A DNA stretch of 64,000 nt from Enhygromyxa salina (GCF_002994635.1 NZ_PVNL01000051.1:62001-126000); one strand, 5' to 3'; positions 33,971-45,447 are shown, counted from the stretch's first letter. Notes: generated by a model not told the origin, from the letters alone. Made by a program: numbers and translations.

Positions 33971-34446
33971 CCATGGACAACGACCAACAACGTCGAATTC
34001 GCGTGCTCGTGGTCGAGGACGGCGACGAGTACATCACCAACCTCACGACCTTCGTGGCCGAGGGTATCGACTACCGACAGGCCAAGAGCGGTGGCCGAGC
34101 CTGCGAGATGATCGCCGCCGAGCAGCCGGATCTCGTGTTCCTCGACATGCGGTTTGATCGGACCCCCGTCGAAGAGCTGCTCGGCGACATGGTCCAGCTG
34201 ACGGGTCGCTTCAACGGCGACATTGGTCGCGCGCGTCACTTCCAGCAGGACAACCAGGGGCTGTTCATCCTTCGGGCGCTGCGTGACGCCGGGTACCGTC
34301 GGCCGGTGATCCTGTCCTACGACTTTGGAGTCGAGGAGAAGCGGTTCCGAGCCCTGTCGAGCAAAGATCCGGGGCTGTACTACTGCCCCGACTACGCCGA
34401 CGCGAGCACGATCCGCCGGACGATCCTCGGCGCGGTCGCCGGCTGA
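33967..34446 (+). CDS. single-domain response regulator with receiver insert
   Basis: 159 aa; the ATG overlaps the stop of the TPR kinase (ATGA). The receiver fold is shown by RIRVLVVEDGDEYITNLTTF, acceptor Asp in DLVFLDMRFD, and PVILSYDFG. Between the Asp strand and the next helix is an insert (TPVEELLGDMVQLTGRFNGD, then ARHFQQDNQGLFILRALRDA). It lines up with the insert in the NtrC-type regulator at 29187, where NQGLFILRALRDAGYRRPVI corresponds to [20 protein letters not shown]. The conserved Lys near the end is not obvious. It probably takes phosphate from the adjacent kinase; there is no output domain. Confidence 0.82.
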   Translation: MTMDNDQQRRIRVLVVEDGDEYITNLTTFVAEGIDYRQAKSGGRACEMIAAEQPDLVFLDMRFDRTPVEELLGDMVQLTGRFNGDIGRARHFQQDNQGLFILRALRDAGYRRPVILSYDFGVEEKRFRALSSKDPGLYYCPDYADASTIRRTILGAVAG

Positions 34447-34514
34447 GCGCGACGACGCAGCCCGCTCGCGGCGACGTGCATACGCGGGTTTCCAGGGCTG
34501 CTAGTGTGCCGGCG

Positions 34515-34910
34515 ATGACGACGATCCCCGACGATCCCCACCCCGCGATCCGGGTGTGCATGATGCCCGCGGACACCAACGCTCACGGGACGATCTTCGG
34601 CGGCAAGATCCTCAGCCTGATCGATCAGGCCGGCGCGATCGCAGCTCATCGGCTCGGCGTCGGGCGTGTGGTCACCATCGCGATGCGCGAGGTCGTGTTC
34701 ACGCATCCGGTCCGGGTCGGCGACATCGTCAGCTGCTACGCCGAGGTGCTGCGCGTCGGTCGGACCTCGATCACCGTGTGTGTTCGCGTGGTCGCGCATC
34801 GGCCGACGGACATCAAGCGCAGCGTCGAGGTCACCAAGGCCGAAGCCGTGTATGTGTCGATCGACGAGACCGGGCGCCCGATCCCGATCGACGCGGGCGC
34901 GAGCGTGTGA
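34515..34910 (+). CDS. acyl-CoA thioesterase, hot-dog fold (YciA/BFIT type)
   Basis: 131 aa from the ATG at 34515. The family signature MPADTNAHGTIFGGKILSLI followed by DQAGAIAAHR is intact, including the Asn and the Asp used in thioester hydrolysis. VVFTHPVRVGDIVSCYAEVL, then VGRTSITVCVRVVA, forms the central strands of the hot-dog fold. Enzymes of this type cleave a broad range of acyl-CoAs in the cytoplasm. It is a free-standing gene between the signalling operon and a small lipoprotein gene. The physiological acyl-CoA cannot be inferred. Some homologues carry two tandem hot-dog units; this has one. Confidence 0.9.
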   Translation: MTTIPDDPHPAIRVCMMPADTNAHGTIFGGKILSLIDQAGAIAAHRLGVGRVVTIAMREVVFTHPVRVGDIVSCYAEVLRVGRTSITVCVRVVAHRPTDIKRSVEVTKAEAVYVSIDETGRPIPIDAGASV

Positions 34911-34963
34911 GCGGCTTGACCCGCTTCGTCGGTTCGGCCAGGGTGATCTAGAGGAGACCCATC

Positions 34964-35158
34964 ATGTCCAAGCTCTCGTGTCTGGTGCTCGCCGTGTCCA
35001 TGATGTCGTTCAGCGTTGGTTGCGCCGAGCAGAAGGGTCGCAAGAAGGACGACAAGAAGGCGGACGACAAGAAGAAGGCCGACGACAAGAAGAAGACGGC
35101 GAACGAGCGGGCGGCGAACAAGCAGCCGGTCGAGCGGGCACCCGCGAAGAAAGACTAG
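34964..35158 (+). CDS. small Lys-rich lipoprotein
   Basis: 64 aa. A good ribosome site (GAGGAG at ~34951) precedes the ATG. A signal peptide ends VSMMSFSVGCAEQ, giving a mature lipoprotein of about 44 residues. The mature part is almost entirely Lys, Asp and Ala in repeats (KKDDKKADDKKKADDKKK) and ends in PAKKD. It is likely unstructured and strongly basic, which would suit contact with LPS, DNA or peptidoglycan; this is inference. The last base of its stop codon is the first base of the next gene's GTG, so the two are coupled. Confidence 0.7.
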   Translation: MSKLSCLVLAVSMMSFSVGCAEQKGRKKDDKKADDKKKADDKKKTANERAANKQPVERAPAKKD

Positions 35159-36087
35159 TGCGGCTGCCGTTGCGTCACCGGCCGCCGCAGCGTGACGCGC
35201 CGCTTCGCCGCTGCCGCCACCTCGAGCTGCTCGCCGAGGCCGCCCGCGGGCTGCCGCTCGGTCCAGCCGCCGAGGCGCTCGCGGCCGCCCGCGGTCGCGG
35301 TCGCCACGGCAACGCCCTGCAGTGGCACCTGGGGCTCGAGGTTCATGACAGCGAGCCGACCCCCGACTGGGAGGGCCGGATCGAGATCAAGCTGATCAGC
35401 GTGTGGCAGCGCGGCGATGGCCGGCTCAAGTGCGATCGCATCAAGGTCTGCGAGTCCAGCGTGGATCCGTGGCGCAAGCTGGGGAACACCCTGTTCGTGT
35501 TCGCCGACCGGCTCAGCCGGGTGGTGCTCGGCCATCGCTTCTTTAACCTCGCGGGTCCGAGCCGGCTCCGGCTCGAGCGCGCGTGGGATCAAGATCCCCA
35601 CTTCGATCGTCCGGCGCTGATGATCGAGTCCCGCGATGGCCCCGACGGCATGGCGCCGGCCTACTATCTGGCGGCGTGGTGGCTCACACAGGAGAGCCTG
35701 TTGCCCGCGGACCCGGTCGAGCTCGGCTATCGGTTTGACGCGAGCTGGTGGCGAACGGTCCGCGCCGAGTTCAGCGGACGCGATCCGCTGTTGACCCTCG
35801 CGCGCGCGGACGAGGGCCAGCTGACGATCTGCCCGCGGTGTCGCGGTCAGCTGCGGGTCGACCTGGCCGCGGTGTTCGAGACCGGCTGGGCCCCCGCGAT
35901 CCACACGATGCCGCTCGGAGGCCCGTGCGCGCTGCGGGGGCACGTGGTCGTGGATCCGCGACGCTTGCCCCGGTCGAGCTGTGCGACGGACGAGGAGCTG
36001 TTCGAGGGCGTCGAGGCCCGCGTGCCTGCGAGCCGACTCTGGCGCCTGGCAGATCGGGTGCCAGAGCCCGAAGATCACGAACACTGA
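35158..36087 (+). CDS. MutH/Sau3AI-like endonuclease domain protein
   Basis: 309 aa from the GTG at 35158. The order of elements resembles MutH: an N-terminal helix LELLAEAARGLPLGPAAEAL, then GRHGNALQWHLGLEV and the catalytic core EPTPDWEGRIEIKLISV, which has Asp...Glu-x-Lys spaced as in MutH (D70, E77, K79). After that come DPWRKLGNTLFVFADR and RLRLERAWDQDPHF, matching the HKL...LF and LxxDW segments. It would be a Mg-dependent nickase or endonuclease. The C-terminal ~90 residues are an added region with CPRCRGQL and later Cys (zinc-like), absent from MutH. No methyltransferase or mutL neighbour is present. Similarity is judged by eye. Confidence 0.55.
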   Translation: MRLPLRHRPPQRDAPLRRCRHLELLAEAARGLPLGPAAEALAAARGRGRHGNALQWHLGLEVHDSEPTPDWEGRIEIKLISVWQRGDGRLKCDRIKVCESSVDPWRKLGNTLFVFADRLSRVVLGHRFFNLAGPSRLRLERAWDQDPHFDRPALMIESRDGPDGMAPAYYLAAWWLTQESLLPADPVELGYRFDASWWRTVRAEFSGRDPLLTLARADEGQLTICPRCRGQLRVDLAAVFETGWAPAIHTMPLGGPCALRGHVVVDPRRLPRSSCATDEELFEGVEARVPASRLWRLADRVPEPEDHEH

Positions 36088-36130
36088 TCGCCACGCTCAG
36101 CCCCGGCGCGCGAGCCCGGCTCCAAAAGCG

Positions 36131-36208
36131 ACGCCCCTCAGCGCGGGGGCACCGAGGGGCGTGAAGGCTAAACACGGAGCCCAGGACGGGGACCAAACCG
36201 TCCTGGGC
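36131..36208. terminator. two strong hairpins after the MutH-like gene
   Basis: ACGCCCCTC (36131-36139) pairs with GAGGGGCGT (36154-36162). GCCCAGGACGG (36179-36189) pairs perfectly with CCGTCCTGGGC (36198-36208) over an 8-nt loop and is followed by CAAAAAA. They lie 44-121 bp after the stop of the MutH-like gene. They may end its transcript, although the run after the second stem is A rather than T. Confidence 0.4.
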
Positions 36209-36889
36209 AAAAAATCAGCACCGACCTAATGGAAATCGAGGCGCGACTAGCGCGAGAAGAAGCAAGGAAGCCAGAAACGAAGCAAAGACAAGCAGTGAAG
36301 TCAGTTAGAAAGCCAAGAAAAGCAGTGTCAACTAAGGTCGAGGAGCAAGTTAGGTGTCTCGAGCACGGACGCGAAGCAGCAAGTCAGTAGAGGCCAAGCA
36401 AAGTCAGGTAGTCAGGCCAAGTCAGTCGAAGTCAGGTCAAGGAAGGTCAGGTCAAGTCAGGCGAAGGCAGGACAGTAAGTCAGTAAGTCATGCTGTGCCG
36501 TCGAGACGCCCGACCCCTTGTGCAGCTTGTGGGCCATCTCTGTAAGTATTTGATATTACTTGACTGCTGTTGGGTTTGGCCGCGAGAGGGGCGATTCTCT
36601 TGGCCTAGGTATGACGCGGATGTCCGACAAACCGGCGGACGCGCTGAGCGCACGCTGACATTGATGTCGTGGTCGGTGGAGCTGTGGCGGTCGCGCGGGA
36701 TCGATCCGGCTCGGCGCGGGGCAGTCGGGCAGTGCTGGATCTGGCAAACGTCGTGAGTTCGGCGTTCAGCGACCAAACTGGTGCCTATTTGTCCCATGTT
36801 TGCTCACGCAGCCGGGTTGGGGCGGCCGGGTCTGCAGGTGCGACATCTCGCCCGATCGCAGCAAATACTGCGTAAAGTCCTGCGCGGTG
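36209..36889. other. gene-free region with purine-rich AAGTCAG-repeat tract
   Basis: No credible gene lies here; short open frames on both strands have no start signals or family features. From about 36235 to 36490 the plus strand is rich in A and G with few T, and carries many copies or near-copies of AAGTCAG (such as 36298, 36380, 36398, 36418, 36428, 36453 and 36476) and GGTCAAG. This contrasts with the GC-rich surroundings. From 36490 to 36889 composition returns towards normal, with AT-rich spots near 36545 (TATTTGATATTACTTGACTG). It may hold an untranslated RNA or the argB leader. Confidence 0.5.
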
Positions 36890-37771
36890 ATGAGCGAACA
36901 GACACCAGAGACCAGCGCCACGTCCAGGCCGCGCGTCGTCGGGGTGCTCAAGTTTGGCGGCGAGGTCGTGGCCGCGGGCGCCGAGCTGTCGCGGGTGCTC
37001 GGGGACGTGGCGGCGCTCGTCGACAGCGGCTGGCGATTCGTCGTCTGCCACGGCGGCGGGCCCCAGACGACCGCGCTCGGCCAGCGACTCGGGCTCGAGA
37101 CCAACAAGATCGCGGGCCAGCGCGTGACCGACGAAGCGACGCTGCGGGTCGCCTGCCAAGCGATCGCCGGCGAGGTCGGCTGTGCCGTGGTCGCGGCGGC
37201 CTGGGCCGCAGGGCTGCCGGCGGTCGGGGTGTCCGCGGGGGTCGTTCACGCCGAGCGCCGGCCACCCGTCGCCGTCGCGAGCGAGGGCGGGCGGCTGGTC
37301 GACTATGGCCTGGTGGGCGACATCACGAGGATCGACGTGGGCCTGATCCACGCGTGTTGGTCGGCCGGCCTGACCCCGGTCCTCAACGCGATCGGAGTCG
37401 GTCCTGCTTCAGGTGAGTTGTTCAACATCAACGCCGACACGGTGGCGTCTGCGCTGGCTGCCCGGTTACAGGCAGATCACCTGTTCTCGATCACGAGCGT
37501 GCCGGGCGTGCTGGCGGACCGCCATGATCCAGCCAGCCGGATCTCGCATCTGTGCAGCTCCGAGGCTCGAGCGGCGATCCAAAACGGCACGATCAACGGC
37601 GGCATGATCCCCAAGGTCGAGGAGGCACTCGCGGCACTCGCGGGCGCGCGCACCGTGCATGTCCTGGCCCCCGAGCCAGGCGCCCTCCTCGATGAAGCCG
37701 AGCGGCCGGGCAGCCGCGGGACCGTGCTCACTCTGGACCCGCTCGTAGTTGCGGATGGCGTGGTAGAGTGA
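36890..37771 (+). CDS. argB: acetylglutamate kinase
   Basis: 293 aa from the ATG at 36890. The amino-acid kinase fold is clear: VGVLKFGGEVVAAGAELSRV with the phosphate-binding Lys, VVCHGGGPQTTALGQRLGLE (HGGGxQ), KIAGQRVTDEATLRVA, then LNAIGVGPASGELFNINADT, GVLADRHDPASRIS and the C-terminal GTINGGMIPKVEEALAAL, a hallmark of ArgB. It phosphorylates N-acetylglutamate, the second step of arginine synthesis. The family VTDxxTL motif and NINAD are conserved. No other arg gene is adjacent, and it follows the long purine-rich leader region. Confidence 0.92.
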   Translation: MSEQTPETSATSRPRVVGVLKFGGEVVAAGAELSRVLGDVAALVDSGWRFVVCHGGGPQTTALGQRLGLETNKIAGQRVTDEATLRVACQAIAGEVGCAVVAAAWAAGLPAVGVSAGVVHAERRPPVAVASEGGRLVDYGLVGDITRIDVGLIHACWSAGLTPVLNAIGVGPASGELFNINADTVASALAARLQADHLFSITSVPGVLADRHDPASRISHLCSSEARAAIQNGTINGGMIPKVEEALAALAGARTVHVLAPEPGALLDEAERPGSRGTVLTLDPLVVADGVVE

Positions 37772-37930
37772 CCGGCCAAGTGCCAGGAGACCCTCTTCAT
37801 CCGCTGAACGGCGGCTCTCATCGGGCGCGCCCCCTCGATCCCACCAGCCCCAGCCAGCGAGCGCGGGCGGTACCTGGAGCGGTGCTCAGACGGCCGCGTG
37901 GCCTCAGGCTTCGCGCGCGGGTGACCGGCG

Positions 37931-39235
37931 ATGTCTGACGCCGACACGCTCTCAGTCCTGGTGTTCGTGCTGTGCCTCGTCGGCAGCATGTTCTTCTCTG
38001 GCAGCGAGACGGCGATCACCAGCTACGGCGATCGTCGGGCACGACGTGCCAAGGAAGAGGGCGGCCGCGAGGGCGAGGTGCTCGGCTGGTGGGTCGATCA
38101 CCCGGTTCGGGTGCTGTCGACGATCCTGCTGGGCAACAACATCACCAACACGTTGATGGGCGCGACCGCGACGGCGCTGGCGATCCGCCACCTCGAGGGC
38201 ACGTCGGCGGCCGCGTGGGCGGTGCCGGCCGCGGTGGTCGTGACGACCGGGCTGCTCCTGGTGTTTGGTGAGATCGTGCCCAAGGCGCTCGGCAAGCTGT
38301 ACAGCCGGCGGCTCGCCGTTCAGGTGCTGACGATGCTCAAGTTCATGAGTCGCCTGACCTTTCCAGCCGTGTGGTCGCTGGCCTGGATCACCAAGCTGGT
38401 GATCGGCCGCGTGACGGACTCGGAAGAGGGCGCAGCGCGGGTCACCTCGGGTGAGATCGGCTACCTCGTTCGGGTCGCCGAGCGCGAGGGCACGATCCCC
38501 GCAGAGCAGGCCGAGCTGCTGCAGCAGGTGTTCCGGTTCGAGGACAGGATCGTCCGCGACATCATGGTCCCGCTCGATCGGGTGGTGGGCGTCGATCTCA
38601 ACTGGGAGGTCGACAAGATCAAGCGCGTGGCCCACTCGACCGGTCACAGCCGGCTGCCGGTCTACGACGGCGACCTCGACAGCATCCGGGGGATCCTCCA
38701 CATCAAGCAGATCGTCGGCCTCGAGCTCGACGTGCACAGCAGCGAGAGCAGCAAGTATCAGGTGTTCGAGAAGCTGCTGCGCCCGCCGTTCTTCGTGAGC
38801 GAGAGCCTGCTGGTCCACGATCTGCTGCGTCGCTTCAAGGAGCAGCGCGTGCACCTGGCGATCGTGGTCGACGACGCGGGCGACACCGTCGGCGTCGTGA
38901 CCCTCGAGGACGTGATCGAGCAGCTCGTCGGCCAGATCTTCGACGAGTCAGATCGCGCGCCGCTGTTCGCCCCGCTCGACAGCGGCGTGAAGTACGTCGA
39001 CGGCCAGGCCAGCCTGCACACGATCGAAGAGGCGCTCAACGCCGACTTCGAGGAGATCGACGGGGTCGATAGCGTGGGCGATCTGCTGACGCGCCTGGCT
39101 GGGCAGATGCCGATCACGGGGTCGGTGTTCGTCTGGCAGAACGTGCGGTTCAAGATCCTGGCCGCGGACGCGACCCGGATCATCCGCGTCAGCGCCGAGC
39201 GCGTCGACCTCGAAGACGACGAAGACGAGGACTGA
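37931..39235 (+). CDS. CNNM/CorC-HlyC family protein (DUF21-CBS-CBS)
   Basis: 434 aa. The N-terminal DUF21 transmembrane domain (residues ~1-190) starts SVLVFVLCLVGSMFFSGSET and includes TILLGNNITNTLMGATATAL and LLLVFGEIVPKALGKLYSRR, both typical. Two CBS domains follow: VRDIMVPLDRVVGVD to LPVYDGDLDSIRGILHIKQI, and LLVHDLLRRFKEQRVHLAIV to DTVGVVTLEDVIEQLVGQI. The C-terminal CorC_HlyC transporter-associated domain ends EEIDGVDSVGDLLTRLAGQM. The family exports Mg2+/Co2+ or regulates their transport; the old hemolysin label is misleading. The gene is free-standing, and the 159 bp upstream of it have no visible feature. Confidence 0.9.
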   Translation: MSDADTLSVLVFVLCLVGSMFFSGSETAITSYGDRRARRAKEEGGREGEVLGWWVDHPVRVLSTILLGNNITNTLMGATATALAIRHLEGTSAAAWAVPAAVVVTTGLLLVFGEIVPKALGKLYSRRLAVQVLTMLKFMSRLTFPAVWSLAWITKLVIGRVTDSEEGAARVTSGEIGYLVRVAEREGTIPAEQAELLQQVFRFEDRIVRDIMVPLDRVVGVDLNWEVDKIKRVAHSTGHSRLPVYDGDLDSIRGILHIKQIVGLELDVHSSESSKYQVFEKLLRPPFFVSESLLVHDLLRRFKEQRVHLAIVVDDAGDTVGVVTLEDVIEQLVGQIFDESDRAPLFAPLDSGVKYVDGQASLHTIEEALNADFEEIDGVDSVGDLLTRLAGQMPITGSVFVWQNVRFKILAADATRIIRVSAERVDLEDDEDED

Positions 39236-39265
39236 CCTTTCCTTTTCCCCAATCACCTCGGCCTG

Positions 39266-40255
39266 CTAAGGCAGGTCGTTGGTGAGGATGCCAGCGGTGA
39301 CGAGGTCGGCGCGGTTGCCCAGGGCGGGGCAGTTGGGGTTGGCCTTGTGGCGGGTGACTCGCTCGAGCTTGCGGGCGGAGGCGAGGAAGGTGAGGGCCTC
39401 GTCGGGGGTGCTGGAGAATTTTGGGGCGGCTCGTTGGGCGAGGGCGACCAGATCTGAAGTGGGGAGCTCGTCGGGGCGGAACAGCTCGGGGTGGTGATCG
39501 ACGAAGCGCGAGAGGATCTCGATCGTGCCGACGCGGGTGTACTCGCCGGTGTCCCAGGCGATGCGGCTGTAGGTCCAGTCGACGCCGCTGAGCGCTCGCA
39601 GCTCGGCCTCGTCGTTGTGGGCGTCACCGACACCGTGGAGATCGGGGGAGGGGGTGGCCTCGATGATCGAGCGCGGGACCTCGAGGGCCCGGGCGAGCTG
39701 GTAGATCTCGCCCTTGGCGAGCATTGCGACCGGGTTGGTGTCGACCTCGCCGTCGCCGCCCTTTTGATAGAAGCGGACCCAGCGATCCTCGCACTCGTTG
39801 CCGGTCCCGTGGCGGATGCCGCCGCCTGTGAGGCGGTTGAAGCCGCGGCCGATCGGGGCCCGAATGCACGAGCGGATCGAGCCGAGGATCGTGGGGTCCT
39901 GCCTGGTGCGGGCGTCGAGCTGCTCGGGGTCGTGACCCGCGGCGATCAGCGCGGCGCGCATGTCGGTGATCAGCTCATCGAAGATCTTACTCAGATCGAG
40001 CTCGACGAGCGGCACCCCAAACGCGCGCGCGACCTCGCGGGCGCGGTCGCGTGAGCCCGTCGAGGAGTGGATCGAGGAGTAGACGGTGACGATCTTGTCA
40101 GGGCCCAGCGCGCGGGCGAGCAAGCCGAGCATCACGGCCGAGTCGACGCCGCCGCTGAGATCGAGCTCGGCGCGGTCGGTGCCTGCGTGTTCGTGGAAGC
40201 GTCGGATGGCGGTCACGCGCTCTTCGACGAGCGCCTTCGGATCGAGGACGGGCAT
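39266..40255 (-). CDS. nadE: NH3-dependent NAD+ synthase
   Basis: 329 aa. It is an ATP-pyrophosphatase family enzyme converting deamido-NAD to NAD. The P-loop LDLSGGVDSAVMLGLLARAL (SGGVDS), the AMP-binding GTGNECEDRWVRFYQKGGDG, the EVDTNPVAMLAKGEIYQLAR segment and ATPSPDLHGVGDAHNDEAEL are conserved. There is no N-terminal nitrilase (glutaminase) domain, so ammonia is the expected nitrogen donor. It is longer than the ~275-aa E. coli enzyme, the extra being mostly C-terminal (residues ~255-329). It converges with the CNNM gene and is 154 bp downstream of the helicase gene on the same strand. Confidence 0.9.
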   Translation of the reverse strand: MPVLDPKALVEERVTAIRRFHEHAGTDRAELDLSGGVDSAVMLGLLARALGPDKIVTVYSSIHSSTGSRDRAREVARAFGVPLVELDLSKIFDELITDMRAALIAAGHDPEQLDARTRQDPTILGSIRSCIRAPIGRGFNRLTGGGIRHGTGNECEDRWVRFYQKGGDGEVDTNPVAMLAKGEIYQLARALEVPRSIIEATPSPDLHGVGDAHNDEAELRALSGVDWTYSRIAWDTGEYTRVGTIEILSRFVDHHPELFRPDELPTSDLVALAQRAAPKFSSTPDEALTFLASARKLERVTRHKANPNCPALGNRADLVTAGILTNDLP

Positions 40256-40409
40256 GGTGATCTCGCTTGCTGCTAGCTCGGGTTGGGCGCGCGGGCAGAG
40301 TCTGGGACCGGACGCGGGGCGGGGCCACCATCATACCCGCTTGGGTCAACGAGGGTCGTATGCGGGGGAAAAACGGGCCTGATGCAGAGACCGGCGACTC
40401 GCTCGCCGC

Positions 40410-42455
40410 TCAGCTGTCGCGCGGGACCTCTTCGATGTCCCAGCGCTCGAGCACGGCCGGGTTGTGCTCGATCTCGGCCACGAACCGGCTAGGACGCATG
40501 ATCTTGCTGGGTCCGTCGCGGCCCTCTTCGATCGTGGGATACAGCAAGTACAGCTCGTCGGCCGCGCGGGTGGTCGCAACATAAAACAGCCGCCGCTCCT
40601 CCTCGAGCTCGGTCGCCGTGCGCAGCGACTGCGCAGTCGGAAATCGCCCCTCCGCGAGCCAGAGCACGAACACGATCGGCCACTCGAGGCCCTTGGCCTG
40701 GTGGATCGTCGAGAGCACCAGCTTGTCGTCGGGCTCGTCGCCGACCACGACGTTCTCGCCGGCCATGCCCTGGATCAGCGCGAGCTCGCTCAAGAAGTCG
40801 CTGGCGTCGGGCCAGCGCTCGGCGAAGCTGGCGAGGTTGTCGAGGTCTTCCTTGCGCGCGTCGGCGTTGGTGAAGGTGCGATCGGCGTAGTCGCGGTAGT
40901 GATCGCTGACGACCAGCCGGATCGCGGCGCCGGGGCTGCGCTCGGGCCCGGTCTGCAGCTGCTCGAACAGCTGGGCGAGCTTGGTCAGCGCGTCCTTGGC
41001 CCGGCCGCGAGCCTGCGCGGCCTCACGCGCGAGCAGCTCGGGCACGCTCGCGCTGGGCAGCGTGGGTTGCTCATGCCGCGCGCCGTGCTCGTCGAGCTCG
41101 CCCGAGAGCACGCCGGCCACGCGCTCGGCGGTGCGATTGCCGACACCGGGCCACAGCCGCAGCAGCCGCAGCCACGCGAGGCCGTCGCGGGGGTTCTCGC
41201 GGGCCCGCAGGTACGCGACCACGTCCTTGATGTGGGCCTGCTCGAAGAAGCGCATGCCCGAGCGCACGGCGAACGGGATCCCGCGGCGGGTCAGCTCGAC
41301 CTGCAGCTCGAGCGAGTGGGCGTGGTTGCGGTACAGCGCCGCCATCTTGCGCAGCGGCAGGTTCTGCTCGTGGTGCAGCTCGAGCACGCGCTGGGCGACG
41401 AGCTCGGCCTGCTGCATGGTGTCGCGCAGGGGGATCAGCGCGGGCAGCATTCCGGGCGCGCGCACGGCCTGCAGCTGCTTGGGGTGCTGAAGCCGGTTGA
41501 CGGCGATCGAGCGGTTGGCGAGGGCCAGGACCTCGGGGGTCGACCGGTAATTGATCGTCAGCGGCAGCACGATCGCGTCGCGGTGGCGGACCCGAAAGTC
41601 GTGGATCTGCGCGAAGTCGGCCCCCCGAAACGAGTAGATCGACTGGGCGTCGTCGCCGACGCAGGTCAGGCTCCCGTGGACGGCGGCCATCTCGTCGATC
41701 AGCGCGCCCTGCAGCGCGTTGATGTCCTGGTACTCGTCGACGAGCAGGTGGGTCCAGCTGCTGCGCAGGCGCTCGGCGACCTCGCGGTGCTTGGGGTCGC
41801 GCAGCAGCTCGAGCCACGCGGCCAGCAGATCGTCGAAGTCGACGCAGTTGAGCCGGCGCTTGCGCGCATGAAACTGCTCGACGACCCGCTCGATCGGATC
41901 GAGCAGGTCGAGGAACTTCAAGTATCGGCGCTCGACGACCTGGCCGACCGTGCCGAGCATGCCGGTCGCCTGCGAGGCGATCTTGGTCAGGATCTTGGCG
42001 TTGGGGAACCGCTTGGTGGTCAACACCGGCATCCCCAGCTCGTGGATGACGGAGGTCATGAGGTCGCGGGCGTCCTCGGGATCGAGGATCCCAAAGTCGC
42101 TGCCGAGCCCGAGCACCTCGCCGTGACGGCGCAAGATCCGGTTGCCGACGTGGTGAAACGTCCCGGCGGCGCTGCGGCGCATGTCGAGCCCCAGCAGCTC
42201 TTCGACGCGGCTGACCATCTCGCGGGCGGCCCGGTTGGTGAAGGTCACCAGCATGATCCGCTCGGCCGGGCAGCCACCCGCGATCAGCCGCGCGACCCGG
42301 TAGGTCAGCGTGCGGGTCTTGCCGGTCCCGGCGCCCGCGAGCACCAGGATCTTGCCCGGATCCGCCTCGACCACCGCGCGCTGCTGCGGGTTGAGCTCGG
42401 CGGCGAGGTCGAACTTGGGCTTGGGCGGCGACGCGCTCTTGAGGACGTACTTCAC
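40410..42455 (-). CDS. UvrD/PcrA-like superfamily 1 helicase
   Basis: 681 aa from a GTG at 42455. The frame is open far upstream, but that lies inside the peptidase gene. SF1A motifs are in order: [20 protein letters not shown] followed by [15 protein letters not shown] (Q motif and Walker A), [15 protein letters not shown] (Ia), [17 protein letters not shown] (II), [16 protein letters not shown] (III), [11 protein letters not shown] (IV), [20 protein letters not shown] (V) and [20 protein letters not shown] (VI). It moves 3'-5' on DNA in repair or replication restart. The C-terminus is short compared with UvrD and lacks a Tudor-like tail. The start is eight bases after the peptidase stop, so the two share a transcript. 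Confidence 0.9.
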   Translation of the reverse strand: MKYVLKSASPPKPKFDLAAELNPQQRAVVEADPGKILVLAGAGTGKTRTLTYRVARLIAGGCPAERIMLVTFTNRAAREMVSRVEELLGLDMRRSAAGTFHHVGNRILRRHGEVLGLGSDFGILDPEDARDLMTSVIHELGMPVLTTKRFPNAKILTKIASQATGMLGTVGQVVERRYLKFLDLLDPIERVVEQFHARKRRLNCVDFDDLLAAWLELLRDPKHREVAERLRSSWTHLLVDEYQDINALQGALIDEMAAVHGSLTCVGDDAQSIYSFRGADFAQIHDFRVRHRDAIVLPLTINYRSTPEVLALANRSIAVNRLQHPKQLQAVRAPGMLPALIPLRDTMQQAELVAQRVLELHHEQNLPLRKMAALYRNHAHSLELQVELTRRGIPFAVRSGMRFFEQAHIKDVVAYLRARENPRDGLAWLRLLRLWPGVGNRTAERVAGVLSGELDEHGARHEQPTLPSASVPELLAREAAQARGRAKDALTKLAQLFEQLQTGPERSPGAAIRLVVSDHYRDYADRTFTNADARKEDLDNLASFAERWPDASDFLSELALIQGMAGENVVVGDEPDDKLVLSTIHQAKGLEWPIVFVLWLAEGRFPTAQSLRTATELEEERRLFYVATTRAADELYLLYPTIEEGRDGPSKIMRPSRFVAEIEHNPAVLERWDIEEVPRDS

Positions 42456-42463
42456 GGGTGTTG

Positions 42464-44917
<2,454 letters not shown>

Positions 44918-44991
44918 GGCGAGGATGGTCGCAACCGCCGTGCTGGCCGTCCAGCTTGCGGCCGGGGGCGTGCGCAGGTACAGCGCTGGCG

Positions 44992-45447
44992 ATGACTAGC
45001 CTGTCCGAGCGGCTCATGCGTCCCGAGGTCAAGCCCCGCGTGATCGAGGGCTGCTGCGCGCTGATCGAGCGTGAGGTAGGGAGCAAGCGGGGCTTCGGCG
45101 GCGCGGCGGTCAAGGCGGGGTTTGCGGTCGTCACGCGGGTCAAGCCCGGCTTCATCCGCGACGTCGTGACCAAGCTGCTGCCCGAGTTCGCCGACTCGCT
45201 GCAGCCCTTCTACGACCGCAGCGCGGCCGAGGTCGGGGAGGCCGCGGCCGCCGACGCGTTCGTGCAGCATGTGTCCAACAACCGGACCGAGGCAGCCGAG
45301 GCGCTGCTCGCCGTCACGGATCGCAAGATCGGCGACGCCCGACCAGGCGTGCGTCGGGCCTACGAGAATCTGCGTCCAAGCGCGCGCGAAAACGTCGAGG
45401 CCGCGCTGCCCGGCCTCGTAGAGACAATTCGCGAGCACTTGTCCTAG
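44992..45447 (+). CDS. DUF6918-like protein
   Basis: 151 aa from the ATG at 44992. The sequence is an all-helical protein with the conserved pattern PRVIEGCCALIEREVGSKRG, then GGAAVKAGFAVVTRVKPGFI followed by RDVVTKLLPEFADSL, and a C-terminal VRRAYENLRPSARENVEAAL. This resembles the small uncharacterised family DUF6918, known mainly from Actinobacteria and Myxococcota. No signal peptide, membrane segment or catalytic motif is visible. It lies 77 bp upstream of the first acyl carrier protein gene and on its strand, so it could be read with the polyene locus, but nothing else ties it to it. Confidence 0.6.
   Translation: MTSLSERLMRPEVKPRVIEGCCALIEREVGSKRGFGGAAVKAGFAVVTRVKPGFIRDVVTKLLPEFADSLQPFYDRSAAEVGEAAAADAFVQHVSNNRTEAAEALLAVTDRKIGDARPGVRRAYENLRPSARENVEAALPGLVETIREHLS

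Noticed and set aside
36179..36214. Canonical Rho-independent terminator
   Set aside because: The stem is strong, but the run after it on the plus strand is A, not T; on the minus strand the T-run comes before the stem. It is kept only as a tentative hairpin.
36480..36797. Short open frames on both strands in the gene-free region (about 88 and 105 codons)
   Set aside because: No ribosome sites, no recognisable domains, and odd composition (many Cys, Trp and Arg); more likely non-coding.
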